Source of the DNA: Stentor coeruleus | Lineage: Eukaryota; Ciliophora; Heterotrichea; Heterotrichida; Stentoridae | Direction: 5' to 3' | Assembly (NCBI GenBank): GCA_001970955.1 | Contig: MPUH01000064.1 | Location: 1 to 64,000, forward strand | Length of the DNA: 64,000 bases | Shown: in pieces, positions 10,561 to 20,574 of the stretch | Layout of the letters: every line of letters begins with the position of its first letter | How positions within the stretch are numbered: the stretch's first letter is position 1 | Made by a program: the position numbers and the translations under genes | Notes under the pieces: generated by a model | What the model was told of the DNA's origin: nothing | Seen by the model: only the letters and a program-made list of their open reading frames with translations | Databases searched by the model: none

Positions 10561-11199
10561 ATGGTTATAAATATGGCACAATATGGAAAAGCTGAATATT
10601 GGGAAGAAAGGTATACCAGAGATGCTGAACCTTTTGATTGGTATCAAAGGTGGAGTGGTATAAAAGATGTAGCAACCCAATATATCTCTGCAACACAGCA
10701 AATATTGCATGTAGGCTGTGGGAATTCACGATTAAGCGAAGAGATGTACGATGACGGATATTTGAATTCAATAAACATCGATATAAGCCAAGTTGTTATA
10801 AAAGCAATGCAGGAGAAATATAGAGATAAGACTTCTATGAGATATCTGCATATGGACTGCAGGAACATGGAGTTTGAAGATAAAACATTTGACGCGGCTA
10901 TTGATAAAGGGACTTTAGATGCTGTACTTTGTGGAGAGAACTCGACTGCACATGCTCAAAAACTCATTTCTGAAGCATATAGAGTACTTTCTCCGACTGG
11001 GGTTTATATTGTTATTTCTTATGGACAACCTCCACATAGATATCCGTATTTGGATAAACCAGAGTTTAATTGGGAAATAACAGTACATCAAGTACAAAAG
11101 CCTACTATTGCTTCGAATGCGGCTTTGGCTACGGATGATAAAGATCAGCCTAATGTTCACTATATTTATGTGTGCAAGAAAAGAGGCAATGATTCTTAA
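10561..11199 (+). CDS. Class I SAM-dependent methyltransferase, EEF1AKMT4/METTL13-like
   Basis: A 212-residue protein with the layout of the METTL13/EEF1AKMT4 group: YWEERYTRDAEPFDWY near the N-terminus, motif I HVGCGNSRLSEEMY at about 50-63, INIDISQVVIKAMQEKY (motif II region), MDCRNMEFEDKTFDAAIDKGTLDAV (motifs around residues 98-121) and the LSPTGVYIVISYGQP strand. Characterised members methylate lysines or the N-terminus of translation factor eEF1A; which substrate is used here is unknown. Start choice is open between ATG 10561 and ATG 10573, which gives MAQYGKAEYW. Neither affects the domain. The gene is intronless and stands before a stretch of pseudogenes. Confidence 0.85.
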   Translation: MVINMAQYGKAEYWEERYTRDAEPFDWYQRWSGIKDVATQYISATQQILHVGCGNSRLSEEMYDDGYLNSINIDISQVVIKAMQEKYRDKTSMRYLHMDCRNMEFEDKTFDAAIDKGTLDAVLCGENSTAHAQKLISEAYRVLSPTGVYIVISYGQPPHRYPYLDKPEFNWEITVHQVQKPTIASNAALATDDKDQPNVHYIYVCKKRGNDS

Positions 11200-11367
11200 T
11201 TAGATAAAAGTTCACTTAGAATATTATTAGTAGAAATGGTGAGCTAGTAGGTTGGGTTTTTTATTAGGAAAGTTAATATTAAAATAAAATCAACTGCCTT
11301 AGCTTTTTTGCATTTAATAATCGATTGAAATTTAAATTTTCCATAACCCCATTAGCTAAGCTTAAAT

Positions 11368-11985
11368 ATGAATAAAACTTATATTTTTTATAAATGTTCT
11401 AATTATTTAAAAGATTGTCAAAGTTCACAACTCCAAAAAAACCTTGAAGCTCTAAGTGTAAATTCTGAACATGAAAAAAAGAGAATTTATGCACTTAGAT
11501 AAACAAAAAAAAATTCTTCTAAAACATTAGCTTCATCTTTGCTACTGTACGTTCATCTATTAAATGCTATGGAAAAAAACTAGAATTATAAACAAGCACA
11601 TTAAACTAAACAAAACAAATTACAAAAATTGACAACTACTGCAAGCAAATAAATACCGAATTGAAAAATCAATGCATAAGCAGTCTCTCAATGCTATCAT
11701 AATAGCTTTGATAGAGCTTCAAAAAATTACAAGTAGCCAATACGAAGAAATCACAACAAAAAAGTATCAAGATAATGAACATCAAAAAAAAATCATATAA
11801 TCAGAGCCAAAAACACAAATCAACACCTAAAATACAACGAAAAAATATTTAATCTTTCTGTTATGTTTAAAAACAGCATATATGAAGCAAGATCATACTA
11901 TGAAGATACCAAATATTCAGCTCAATACATTGAATTTAAAAGCTTCCTCAGTAATTTGCAAAAACTTCTAATCATTCAACAATAA
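11368..11985 (+). pseudogene. Remnant of an unidentified coiled-coil gene
   Basis: Coding-like segments rich in Lys, Glu, Gln and Asn appear in successive frames. The first opens with ATG (MNKTYIFYKCSNYLKDCQ) and reads to a TAA near 11499. A second runs through RIEKSMHKQSLNAI, IELQKITSSQYEEI and KYQDNEHQKK to about 11800. After a frame change in a run of nine A, the third continues through FNLSVMFKNSIYEARSYYED to the TAA at 11983-11985. TAA, TAG and TGA codons and frame changes separate the pieces, and none fits a 15-nt intron. The parent family is not recognised. It lies in an intergenic space that is unusually long for this window, directly upstream of a second pseudogene. Confidence 0.4.
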
Positions 11986-12439
11986 ACAAAAAGCGTCAAA
12001 TTGATTATTATATTAATTACCACATATTAATATAATGAATAACTCTAATATATAACAATATGCATTATTTAAGAAACTCTTTAATATATATACTTTTTAT
12101 ATCTAATTTTAATAAACTTTTATACACATTTAACCTTTATTTTTAACTATAAAATTACACATTATTTTAGCATTCCGACACAATAGATTACATACACAAA
12201 TATTTAATATAAAAATGGGTGATATGGAAGTTTACATAAACTATTAATAAAAAGTAATTTTTATTGATGCTTATACAAAATACGCTATAAAAATGTATGT
12301 TAATCATATTCATACAAAATAATATATAAATTTATACCCAAACATACAATATATGGTATAAAAGTGGGCATTAGATATAAAAATCATTAGGATTTAATTG
12401 TAAAAATTAAAATTTTCATAATGGTTGGTGCAAATATTA
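11986..12439. other. Intergenic region between two pseudogenes
   Basis: Extremely A/T-rich with little C or G and many short TA-rich runs. Nothing recognisable. Confidence 0.45.
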
Positions 12440-14406
12440 TAAATTGCCGCAGTGAGGACTCAATTTGAGAATGAACTCAGACAGAAACTCTCTCAAAAAT
12501 CAACAGCGCACATATCCGAAGAGACTGTATTAATTCGCGCATTCAAATACTTTGATTTAGATAACAGTGAAGCCGTAGATTTTGATGAATGGAAAAAAGC
12601 TTTAGAAAAAATTGGCATGGTTTTGCCATCCCCAGTAGCTAGCCAGGATCTTTTTAAATACTACGATACTGATGGATCAGGATCTTTGGACTATAAAGAA
12701 TTCAGTATTTTAGTAACTGGGCAGAATTCCCACAGTCACCTTCGAAAAATGCTAGCCTTTCAGTAAGACAAGAAGGTGAAGTTGCAATACAAAAACTCAG
12801 AGATCAACTTGCTTCACATGGAGGAAAGGGATAATCGGCCTAGCACGTCAATTCAAAATCATGGATGATAGCAATTCTCATGAACTCGACATGCCGGAAT
12901 TCACAAAAGCTTTAAGAGACTACCGAGTTGAAATTTCAAACAACGAAATACAAGCATTATTCAAATACATCGACCGCAATAGATCAGGAGCAGTCAACTA
13001 TGATGAGCTTTTAATCATATTCAATATAAAAAAACCATATAAAAAAAACCCATAACCTCAAACTAAACATTATGATCCGTCAAAGGACCAATAAACGATT
13101 TTCGCAAAGCTCTTGTCGCCCAGGCTTTCAATACACTTGATGCTGACAATTCTGGGATTCTCGACATAAACGATGTGAAAAGGTTCTACAATGCAAAAGG
13201 TCATGCTGATGTAAGAAGCGGCAAAAAGACCGAAGATGAAGTTTTTGGTGAGTTTTTAGAGACTTTTGAAATGCACCATAATCTTGATGGAGGAACAAAT
13301 GGCCATAGAGTTATAAAAGAAGAATTTGATGAATATTATAACAATATTTCTATGAGTATTGACAATGATCAATATTTTGAACTTATGATGAATAATGCTT
13401 GGAAACTATCTGAATCTCCAGCTTATACAAAAAACAAAGCATGGAAAAATTATGAAGAAGATAAAAAAGATCAGCCTCCAAGAGGTAAAAGGAAACAACC
13501 TCTAAGCAATGGGAATAATAAACCATCATCAGAAGCAACTATGCCAAGAGGATCTGAGGATTTATTTGATAATTTTAGAGCTAAATTAGCAGCTCGTGTT
13601 TCAAGAGGGATAATTGGTATTCAAAGACAATTTAAAATTATGGATGATGATAATTCACATTCTCTTTCATTAAATGAGTTTAAAAAATGATGTAAGGATT
13701 TTAGATTGAAGTTTCTGATTCAGATGCGAATAAGTTGTTTAATATTATTGATCATGATAGAAGTTGAGTTATTGATTATGATGAACTTATAAGGGCAATC
13801 TGTGGACCTATAAATCAAAACAGAATAAACAGTCAAAAAGCATAGATCAAACTAGACAAAGATTCTAGTGGTATTATTGATATAAATGATTTAAGAGAAG
13901 TTTATGATGCTAGAGGCCATGGAGAAATTGATTGTGAAGAATTTGTTCATAGAGTTAGAGGGCCTATGAATAATTCTAGGAAACAATTGGTAACTCAAGC
14001 GTTTAATAAATTAGATAAGAATCGTAATAGGATTGTAGAGATTGATAATATTAAAGGTGTTTATAGTGCTGGTGGACATCCTGAGGTTAGGTCAGGAAAA
14101 AAAACTGAGGATCAGGTGTTGTGTGATTTTTTAGATACTTTTAAAACGTATCATGCTATGCTTAAAGGTGGAGAAGGGGGGAATTCTCGGGATTTCAGGG
14201 TTACTGTGGATGAGTTTATGGAGTATTACTCACAAAATTATTATTTTATATATAATTTAGATATCAACTTACATGTTTCTGCTAGTACCGACGATGACAG
14301 GTATTTTGAACTTATGATGAAAAATTCATGGAACTTTGAAGGTAAGACTTATGAAAAAGGCTAGGGAGCTGATATGAGTAGTCCAGCAAAACGTACCCTT
14401 AGTTAG
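12440..14406 (+). pseudogene. Calcyphosin-like (CAPS/CAPSL) multi-EF-hand pseudogene
   Basis: The wreck of a host gene for a calcyphosin-like calcium-binding protein. Recognisable parts in order: an EF-hand pair (FDLDNSEAVDFDEW, YDTDGSGSLDYKEF); a CAPSL module with RQFKIMDDSNSHELDM, FKYIDRNRSGAVNYDEL, GPINDFRKALVAQAF, LDADNSGILDINDV and SIDNDQYFELMMNNAWKL; then a second, duplicated module from about 13560 to the end. No ATG opens the frame. Frames shift by a single base near 12730, 12829 and 13708, an insertion of about 65 nt interrupts the region around 13020-13085, and in-frame stops occur near 13688, 13766, 13842 and 14362. A TGA replaces the invariant Gly of one EF loop, so recoding as Trp does not explain it. 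Each shift is net minus one base, which a 16-nt intron cannot give. Confidence 0.85.
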
Positions 14407-14439
14407 ATATTTAACATTTTAGTTAATCCTATTTTTATA

Positions 14440-15534
14440 TTATCCCTGAACTAATATTATAAGTAAACTTATAAGTAAAACTATAAATGCTCCAATAGCA
14501 GCCATAAGCCAAAAATATGATTTTTTTTCACTTATTTGTACTCTGGTTTGTGGTTTGAATATCTCACTTCCAACAACTTCGTTTATTGAGAGTCCTAATA
14601 AATCTTTTATGTTTTTTATTGAGTTATTTGTAGTCTCATGTTCCATAAGATAGTCACAGACCATAGGATTTTCTGCGGCAAAGATTCTTTTTGGTAATTG
14701 AAAAGACTCATCAAGCAGGTTACTTTTGAACATTTTTGCAACAAAAATCCTATTTTTCATAGTGCTTATCAGGTCATTTTTCACAGATTTGATTGCGTCG
14801 TCGATTGAAGTCCCTTCACAGACTACAGCCCTAGACTCAATAAGCCCTTTAATTCTCATGTAAGGATTTTTCAAGTTTTTGCATGGAGTTTTAGTGTAAA
14901 TATGCACAGGCTGCTCAACAGAAGTGATTTTCTTACTATCCACAAACTTAACAACAGACTCTTTTACTATCTCATCCCAGACCATCAGAACATCATCAAT
15001 TTTCCCAATCTCATCATTAGAAAAATCCAACAAAATCGGCACTTTGCAATTAAGCCAACACAGCATCGGAATTTTCCCTTCATTTACTGGAACTACAGCA
15101 TTACCATTATCAATGAAATTTAAAACCCTTGCAATAGGTTTAAGTCCTTTATTTACATCTAAATGCAAATGTAATAAAAATTTATGCTGAGTAACTTTGT
15201 GAATAGATTTTAATAAAGATGAGATTTCTTGGCTTAAAGGATGAAGGGATTTTTTTTCGAAAAGGTTTTCTGTAGAATTTGTGAAAATACCAAGGATTTG
15301 ATATGATGGGACTAAGAGGCTGTGGACTTGAGTTGCATGTTCGATAATCCATTGTTTTATACTGAAGTTCCCGTTTTTGAAGTTTAAGAGCTCGGCTAGG
15401 GTTTCTGGGAGTTGGTATTCGATAGAAGGCATTGGGGCGAGGGTTGATATGAAGGTTTTAAGCCCTAGGATGCCAATTACTAGGCCGAGTTTGCCTTGTG
15501 TTTCAAGGCCTGGGACAATTGTTAGAGAGTCCAT
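14440..15534 (-). CDS. ODR4: ODR4-like membrane protein
   Basis: A 364-residue protein that I assign to the ODR-4 family, ER-associated proteins that with UFSP2 or chaperones help traffic or process membrane proteins. The evidence is the C-terminal half: ESRAVVCEGTSIDDAI, VKNDLISTMKNRI, LPKRIFA and the block ENPMVCDYLMEHE, which parallels the family's PRRVF...VCDYLF.DE region, and one C-terminal membrane span (about 341-362, FWLMAAIGAFIVLLISLLIILV). The N-terminal half is divergent but has the LVIGIL-type strand pattern. No intron is required. It is convergent with the calcyphosin pseudogene. Confidence 0.75.
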   Translation of the reverse strand: MDSLTIVPGLETQGKLGLVIGILGLKTFISTLAPMPSIEYQLPETLAELLNFKNGNFSIKQWIIEHATQVHSLLVPSYQILGIFTNSTENLFEKKSLHPLSQEISSLLKSIHKVTQHKFLLHLHLDVNKGLKPIARVLNFIDNGNAVVPVNEGKIPMLCWLNCKVPILLDFSNDEIGKIDDVLMVWDEIVKESVVKFVDSKKITSVEQPVHIYTKTPCKNLKNPYMRIKGLIESRAVVCEGTSIDDAIKSVKNDLISTMKNRIFVAKMFKSNLLDESFQLPKRIFAAENPMVCDYLMEHETTNNSIKNIKDLLGLSINEVVGSEIFKPQTRVQISEKKSYFWLMAAIGAFIVLLISLLIILVQG

Positions 15535-15861
15535 TTATCAGGGTTATAATAGGACATATAAAAAAAATCATTTTTATACAAAGCTTAAAATCCTAAAACT
15601 CATACTAAAATACTATATCATTTCCCTTCAACAACCAAACAATTATCTTAAAAATTCCCATTAATCCACATCAAAATTGATTCAAAAAAAATCAAAGTTA
15701 ATTTTAAATATCATAGCATAAACATCACAATTTTTTTAAACCCTACCTTTTGAAAACTTAAAATATTCTGATTATAATTATCAATTCTTTAAGTATTATT
15801 TTTGAATATCCATATTATTGATACCAATAAGAATAAAATTATTAATAAGTCATCACATAAT
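15535..15861. other. Divergent intergenic region
   Basis: Upstream of ODR4 (minus) and the acidic coiled-coil gene (plus). A/T-rich with C above G; no RNA gene or repeat seen. An in-frame TTG at 15802 extends the downstream frame, but I prefer the ATG at 15862. Confidence 0.45.
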
Positions 15862-18800
15862 ATGCAAGTGTTAAAATACCCAAGAAACCATAGAACATTT
15901 TCTTCAAATGGTGACTATGTTGATCAAGACACATCAATACAATCAAATCCTAAACCAAACTACTCGTTTATTATACGTACAAAATCAACAGGTAAAACAA
16001 AAAGGTCTCCAGGTTTATCATTGAAGTTGAAAAATGTACATAACACTAAGTCTAGATTTTCAAAAATAATGCCGAAAAAATACTCGTTTGATCATGAAAA
16101 ACTGTCAGATGATCATTGGGCTTCCCGGCTTAAAGTATCGATATTTGAAGAAGAAAACTCCAAACTTAAAAATCGCCTGGCTGAACTAACACAGATTCAA
16201 GAAATAGAATCTAATAAAGAAGCCCCTAAAATGAAGAAAAAAATTAGAAAACTTCAAAATAAGCTCATATCATTTGAAGACGAATATTTGACACTTAAAT
16301 CTAATATAAAATCTTCAAAAATTACGGAATACGAAAAACAAATCCAAGACAGTTTAGAAGAAGCTAAAAGACTTATGTACCTCTTAGGTAAAATCACAAG
16401 TGAAAACCCAAGCATGCATTTTGGCGAATTCGAAGGCCATAAATCACAAATTTCCAACGAACTTCAACTGTTACGCAAAGAAAACCTTCATTTAAACAGG
16501 CTCACAACCCAAGCTCTTCATGACCTTGACATTCTCAAAACCAAACTAAGCACTCTAGAAAACCACAAACAAAAGAAAATCCTCAAAGCCAAAATTAGTA
16601 AATTAAAAGTCCAAAAACTCGAAGTCCAAAAAATCTCAGACAAACAAACCGAGGACTTTTCAATAATCAAAAACGACTTAACCTCTAAAATCTTCAGCCA
16701 AAAAGAAATCAACAATAATAAACTTTATGAATTAGACCTAAATGAACGAAGACTAATCCATCAAGACAAAATAATAAACGAAATGAAGCAAAAACTAGAA
16801 ATGTTTAAATTAGCAAGTAAAGCAAAAAGGACACAAACATTTATGTCTTTAAAAATCAGAGAAGAAGTATTTACAAAACTCATGAACCCTCCAAGGTTAT
16901 TAGTGAAAATTGACCAGGTTTTAAGGAAAAAGAAAATGATTATTGCAGTTTTCCTATCTTTAATAGATAAGAATAATAGTGGACTTATGCATACTAATGC
17001 ATTTATAGCAGGGATGAAGACTTATGGTTTAAAAATAAAACAAAGGCATATAAAAGAGATTTCTAAACTTTTAGGATCTGATTTTACATATATTCCATTA
17101 AGGAAAATAGAGGAAATGTTTGATAAATACAAGTATGATAATGCATATAAAAGTTCATCAAGTGAAGATGAAGAACCTAAAGGGTTAAAAAACCGTAAAA
17201 ATCATGTTGTGGCACCTGTTGTTATGATTCCTTCTGAGATTAAAAAAGAAGAAGCTAAGCCTTTACCTTCACCTATAAAGATAATTGAAAAAACTTTAAC
17301 TGTTGTTAGTGCTTATGAACTTACTGAGATACTTGATGAGATAAAAGAAAAAATGTATTTATCGAAACTCCCTAAAAACAAACTTGTGACTGCGCTTTTT
17401 GGGTATGATTTTGACCCTGATGAAGGGATTAATATAGGAGCGCTTATGGATTTCCTGGCAAAATCGCATCTCAACTTGAAAAATGAACATAATAATTGGA
17501 TGCTTGCTAGGTTTTTATTAGAAACTGAAGGATTAAAAACTATAAAAGAAAGCGAAATCTTAAAACTTAAAGGAACTATCAGGGATTTTAACAGAAAACT
17601 CGCTAGGATCCTCCCTGACTGGGAAGTATTTTCTGATAGCGAAATCGACACTTTTAGGAATATCCTCAACGATCAGATGATGAAAAACTATAAAAGAATC
17701 TTAAAAGCTATTGAAGATATCGACAAAGCCCAAGAGAAGAAAATCGAGTTTATTCGTTTTCAGAATCTACTAAGAAATCTTGATATAAATTTTTCTGAAA
17801 GGATGAATTTTTGGATTATGATGGAATTAGGTATAAAAGTTAAACAAGACAAATTTGAGTATAGTAGTTTTTTAAAGAAATTTGATGAAAGTGAACAGAA
17901 TTTAAATGTTAAAGATAATGGGTTTGGGAAGATGAATAGAAGTCCAAGGGATAGCAGAGGATTGATAATTATTGAAAGTTTGAAAAGCTTAGTGAATAGG
18001 CTTAATCATACTCGGAATACATGTTTTTTTAAAGTTAATGATATTTTAACTGCTGAAGAATTTACTTCTCTTCTTTATAAAATTGATACTGTTATGCCGC
18101 CTAATACAGTTAATGCGTTTATTAATGAGTTTTCAGTTCAGAAAAATGTTAAAAGTAAGGAAATTGATATGAAGAGTTTTAGTAGAAAACTTAAGGAAGC
18201 TGGGCTTGAAGATTTTGCTAATGAAAAAATGGAGATTGAAAAAAATGATGAGGATGGGCGAAAGAATAAGGCTCAGAATCAAGTTGGGGAGAAGGAAATT
18301 GAGATAAATGATAAAAAGGATGATGAAAATATTATAGAAAATTATATGGAGAAAAATGAGGTAAAGGAAAATGAGGATAAAAATGAGATAATGGAAAATC
18401 AGAATAAATATGATATAGAAAAAAATAAGGATAAAAATAAAGAGAATGATGAGGATGTGAAAAAAAATGATGATGTAGATGTAGAAAAAGTTATTAAAAA
18501 AGATGAAAATATTAATGATGGTAAAAAGGATGGAAATAATGAAGAGCGTAAAAAAGATGGGAATAATGAAGAAGATATTAAAGAAGAGAATGAAAATTAT
18601 AGTGTAAATGATTTTGAAAAAGATCTTGAAAATTCTTATGAAAAAAAAATGAATCAGGATTTAAGCGGGGGTGTAGAAAAGGAAGTAGAGAAGGATATAG
18701 AAAAAGATATGGAAAAAAAATTAAAAAAAGAAAACGAAATAGCATGTGAAGATAAAAAAGACTATGAAGTTAAAGAAGAAAACAATTACGAAGAAGATTT

Positions 18801-19491
18801 TTATAACGAAAAAGAAGAAGAAAATGATTATAAAGAAGATTTTTATAACGAAAAAGAAGAAGAAAATGATTATAAAGAAGATTTTTACAATGAAGAAGAA
18901 GAAAATGATTATAAAGAAGATTTTTACAATGAAAAAATAGAAGAGAATACTTTTGAAGAAAAAAACGACCTGATACAAGAAGTGCATGAAAATCCAAAAG
19001 ACTTAAAAGAAGCTACAAATCACAAAGAAGAACACAAAAATGATTTATGGGAAAAAACAGAAATCCATGAACCCCAAATCAAGAAAATATTATCAAATGA
19101 AAAACCCAAATTATCAAAAATATACAAAAGCGATGATTTTTCTGAAGAACCCGAAGAACTAAGCGAAATCCACGATAAAAACCATCAATTTTCACCAAAG
19201 CCATTAAAAAACTCTCCCAAATCGCCAATATCAATCCCATTCTCCCCTCATATATCTGAATCTAGATTCTCAACATCTTCTCCTGATCCTCATCCACACA
19301 TTTCTTTAATGCAAGAACCAGATGAAGATATTCAACCAGATTCTGATATAGACAATTATGATGAGAAAAACGAAGAACATTATTCAAATTCTTTTGCATC
19401 AAATAAAAATAATGAAAAAATAATGCAACATCACACAAAAAATGTTACAGAACTTGAGTTTGTTGAATATGGAATCGCTTTAGGTAAATAA
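15862..19491 (+). CDS. Long coiled-coil protein with EF-hand-like segments and an acidic repeat tail
   Basis: A 1,209-residue protein counted from ATG 15862. The first part is basic. Coiled coil occupies roughly residues 80-330 (ENSKLKNRLAELTQIQEIES and similar heptads). The middle (about 350-800) holds EF-hand-like helices and loops such as SLIDKNNSGLMHTNAFIAGMKTYG and later FDPDEGINIGALMDFL, reminiscent of large ciliate EF-hand/coiled-coil cytoskeletal proteins; not all loop ligands are present. The last 400 residues are extremely rich in Glu, Lys, Asn and Asp and contain a 14-residue tandem repeat. The tail ends with Pro/Ser-rich sequence. A cytoskeletal or cortical scaffold is a guess. 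A 15-nt intron that keeps the frame open could be hidden in so long a frame. Confidence 0.75.
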   Translation: MQVLKYPRNHRTFSSNGDYVDQDTSIQSNPKPNYSFIIRTKSTGKTKRSPGLSLKLKNVHNTKSRFSKIMPKKYSFDHEKLSDDHWASRLKVSIFEEENSKLKNRLAELTQIQEIESNKEAPKMKKKIRKLQNKLISFEDEYLTLKSNIKSSKITEYEKQIQDSLEEAKRLMYLLGKITSENPSMHFGEFEGHKSQISNELQLLRKENLHLNRLTTQALHDLDILKTKLSTLENHKQKKILKAKISKLKVQKLEVQKISDKQTEDFSIIKNDLTSKIFSQKEINNNKLYELDLNERRLIHQDKIINEMKQKLEMFKLASKAKRTQTFMSLKIREEVFTKLMNPPRLLVKIDQVLRKKKMIIAVFLSLIDKNNSGLMHTNAFIAGMKTYGLKIKQRHIKEISKLLGSDFTYIPLRKIEEMFDKYKYDNAYKSSSSEDEEPKGLKNRKNHVVAPVVMIPSEIKKEEAKPLPSPIKIIEKTLTVVSAYELTEILDEIKEKMYLSKLPKNKLVTALFGYDFDPDEGINIGALMDFLAKSHLNLKNEHNNWMLARFLLETEGLKTIKESEILKLKGTIRDFNRKLARILPDWEVFSDSEIDTFRNILNDQMMKNYKRILKAIEDIDKAQEKKIEFIRFQNLLRNLDINFSERMNFWIMMELGIKVKQDKFEYSSFLKKFDESEQNLNVKDNGFGKMNRSPRDSRGLIIIESLKSLVNRLNHTRNTCFFKVNDILTAEEFTSLLYKIDTVMPPNTVNAFINEFSVQKNVKSKEIDMKSFSRKLKEAGLEDFANEKMEIEKNDEDGRKNKAQNQVGEKEIEINDKKDDENIIENYMEKNEVKENEDKNEIMENQNKYDIEKNKDKNKENDEDVKKNDDVDVEKVIKKDENINDGKKDGNNEERKKDGNNEEDIKEENENYSVNDFEKDLENSYEKKMNQDLSGGVEKEVEKDIEKDMEKKLKKENEIACEDKKDYEVKEENNYEEDFYNEKEEENDYKEDFYNEKEEENDYKEDFYNEEEENDYKEDFYNEKIEENTFEEKNDLIQEVHENPKDLKEATNHKEEHKNDLWEKTEIHEPQIKKILSNEKPKLSKIYKSDDFSEEPEELSEIHDKNHQFSPKPLKNSPKSPISIPFSPHISESRFSTSSPDPHPHISLMQEPDEDIQPDSDIDNYDEKNEEHYSNSFASNKNNEKIMQHHTKNVTELEFVEYGIALGK
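18793..18948 (+). repeat. Coding tandem repeat, 42-nt unit
   Basis: Nearly four copies of a 14-residue unit EDFYNEKEEENDYK: 18793-18834, 18835-18876, a 39-nt copy 18877-18915, and a partial copy 18916-18948. The unit length is a multiple of three and the frame is kept. It looks like recent replication-slippage or unequal-exchange expansion within the acidic tail. Confidence 0.9.
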
Positions 19492-20574
19492 TGTTAATTA
19501 ACAGTTTTGAATGATAAAATTAGGTATTTAGGGTTTTAGATTTAAATAGGATGGGTTTATTTTTTTTAGGATTTTGGTTTGATTTTAATAAGAATTTTAG
19601 ATACTTTATAAGTTTTTATTGAGGATGAAATTTTATAAATTATGTTGGATTTTTAGGAATAAGATAAGAATATGATGTATTATTGGATTCTATAGAGGGT
19701 AAAATTTTTTTATAAGATTGCTGGTGATGTATATAAAAAATTAGATAAATTGTTTAAGCATTCTTTATAATTTTACTTGTTAAATATATAATTACTGTCA
19801 AGTTTGAAAGAAGTTTATGGAATTTTTCTCCTTTTTATATAATTTTTAGTTTATGTTGTTTACTAGTATTCATTTTATAAAATACTATAAATTTATTTGA
19901 ATATAAAGACTTGCTGATTTCAATATACTATATAAGCTTGTATGCAAAGCAAACAATGGTTTTTTTCTGTAATATTTTCCTTTAATATAAATATAAAAGA
20001 GCATAGCCAAATCATAATTTGTTAAATCCTTTTGGCTTTGTATATCTAAGATTCTGAATATGTTTACTTATCTTTTTGTTATTTATAATTGAAAATCCTA
20101 AGTACCTCTAAAAATTAAAAACTACACCTAAAACACATAAAAATCCCGCCATATCTACAACCTCAGAAAGTTTTTCCAAATTCCCAAAATTCAATCAAAA
20201 TCCTAAAAAAACCCCTTCCCACAACTCTATATTTTTCTCTCAAATCTAATCCCACCTCCTAAAACCCTTTATAAATTAAATCAATCTTCCATCTCTAAAT
20301 CCTTTTCAATACAAAACTTATCAATCTATGCTAGGCCTTAATATTTCCATCTAATCCTAATCCCTTCAAAATTCCTTAAAATCTCCTAAATTTCTGTTTT
20401 CCATAGTTTCTTTCCCATACCGGCATCAAAAAAAAATCCTTATCACAAAAATAATAAAATCCCACAAAGGTTCTCATCTCTCACAACTTTCATCTTCCAT
20501 AATTTCCCCACCTCATCCTAAACCTCAAAATTCTAAAATTTTACTATATAACCCTATAAAAATCCTAATATAAT
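19492..20574. other. 1.1-kb intergenic region, no gene seen
   Basis: The first part (to about 20,000) is G/T-rich; from about 20,090 to the next start it is C-rich and G-poor with repeated AAAATCCTAA-like strings. I find no coding-like frame, tRNA or other RNA in it. It is the longest clean gap in the window. Confidence 0.5.

Noticed and set aside
12825-12831. A_AAG_GGA slippery heptamer at one frame change of the calcyphosin locus, suggesting programmed -1 frameshifting
   Set aside because: The other frame changes have no such heptamer, and the locus also has in-frame stops, an insertion and no ATG, so decay explains everything.
15802-15861. Extended start (TTG) for the acidic coiled-coil gene
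   Set aside because: Non-ATG starts are not expected; ATG 15862 lies in the same frame. The same reasoning set the starts at 23970, 27320 and 63579.
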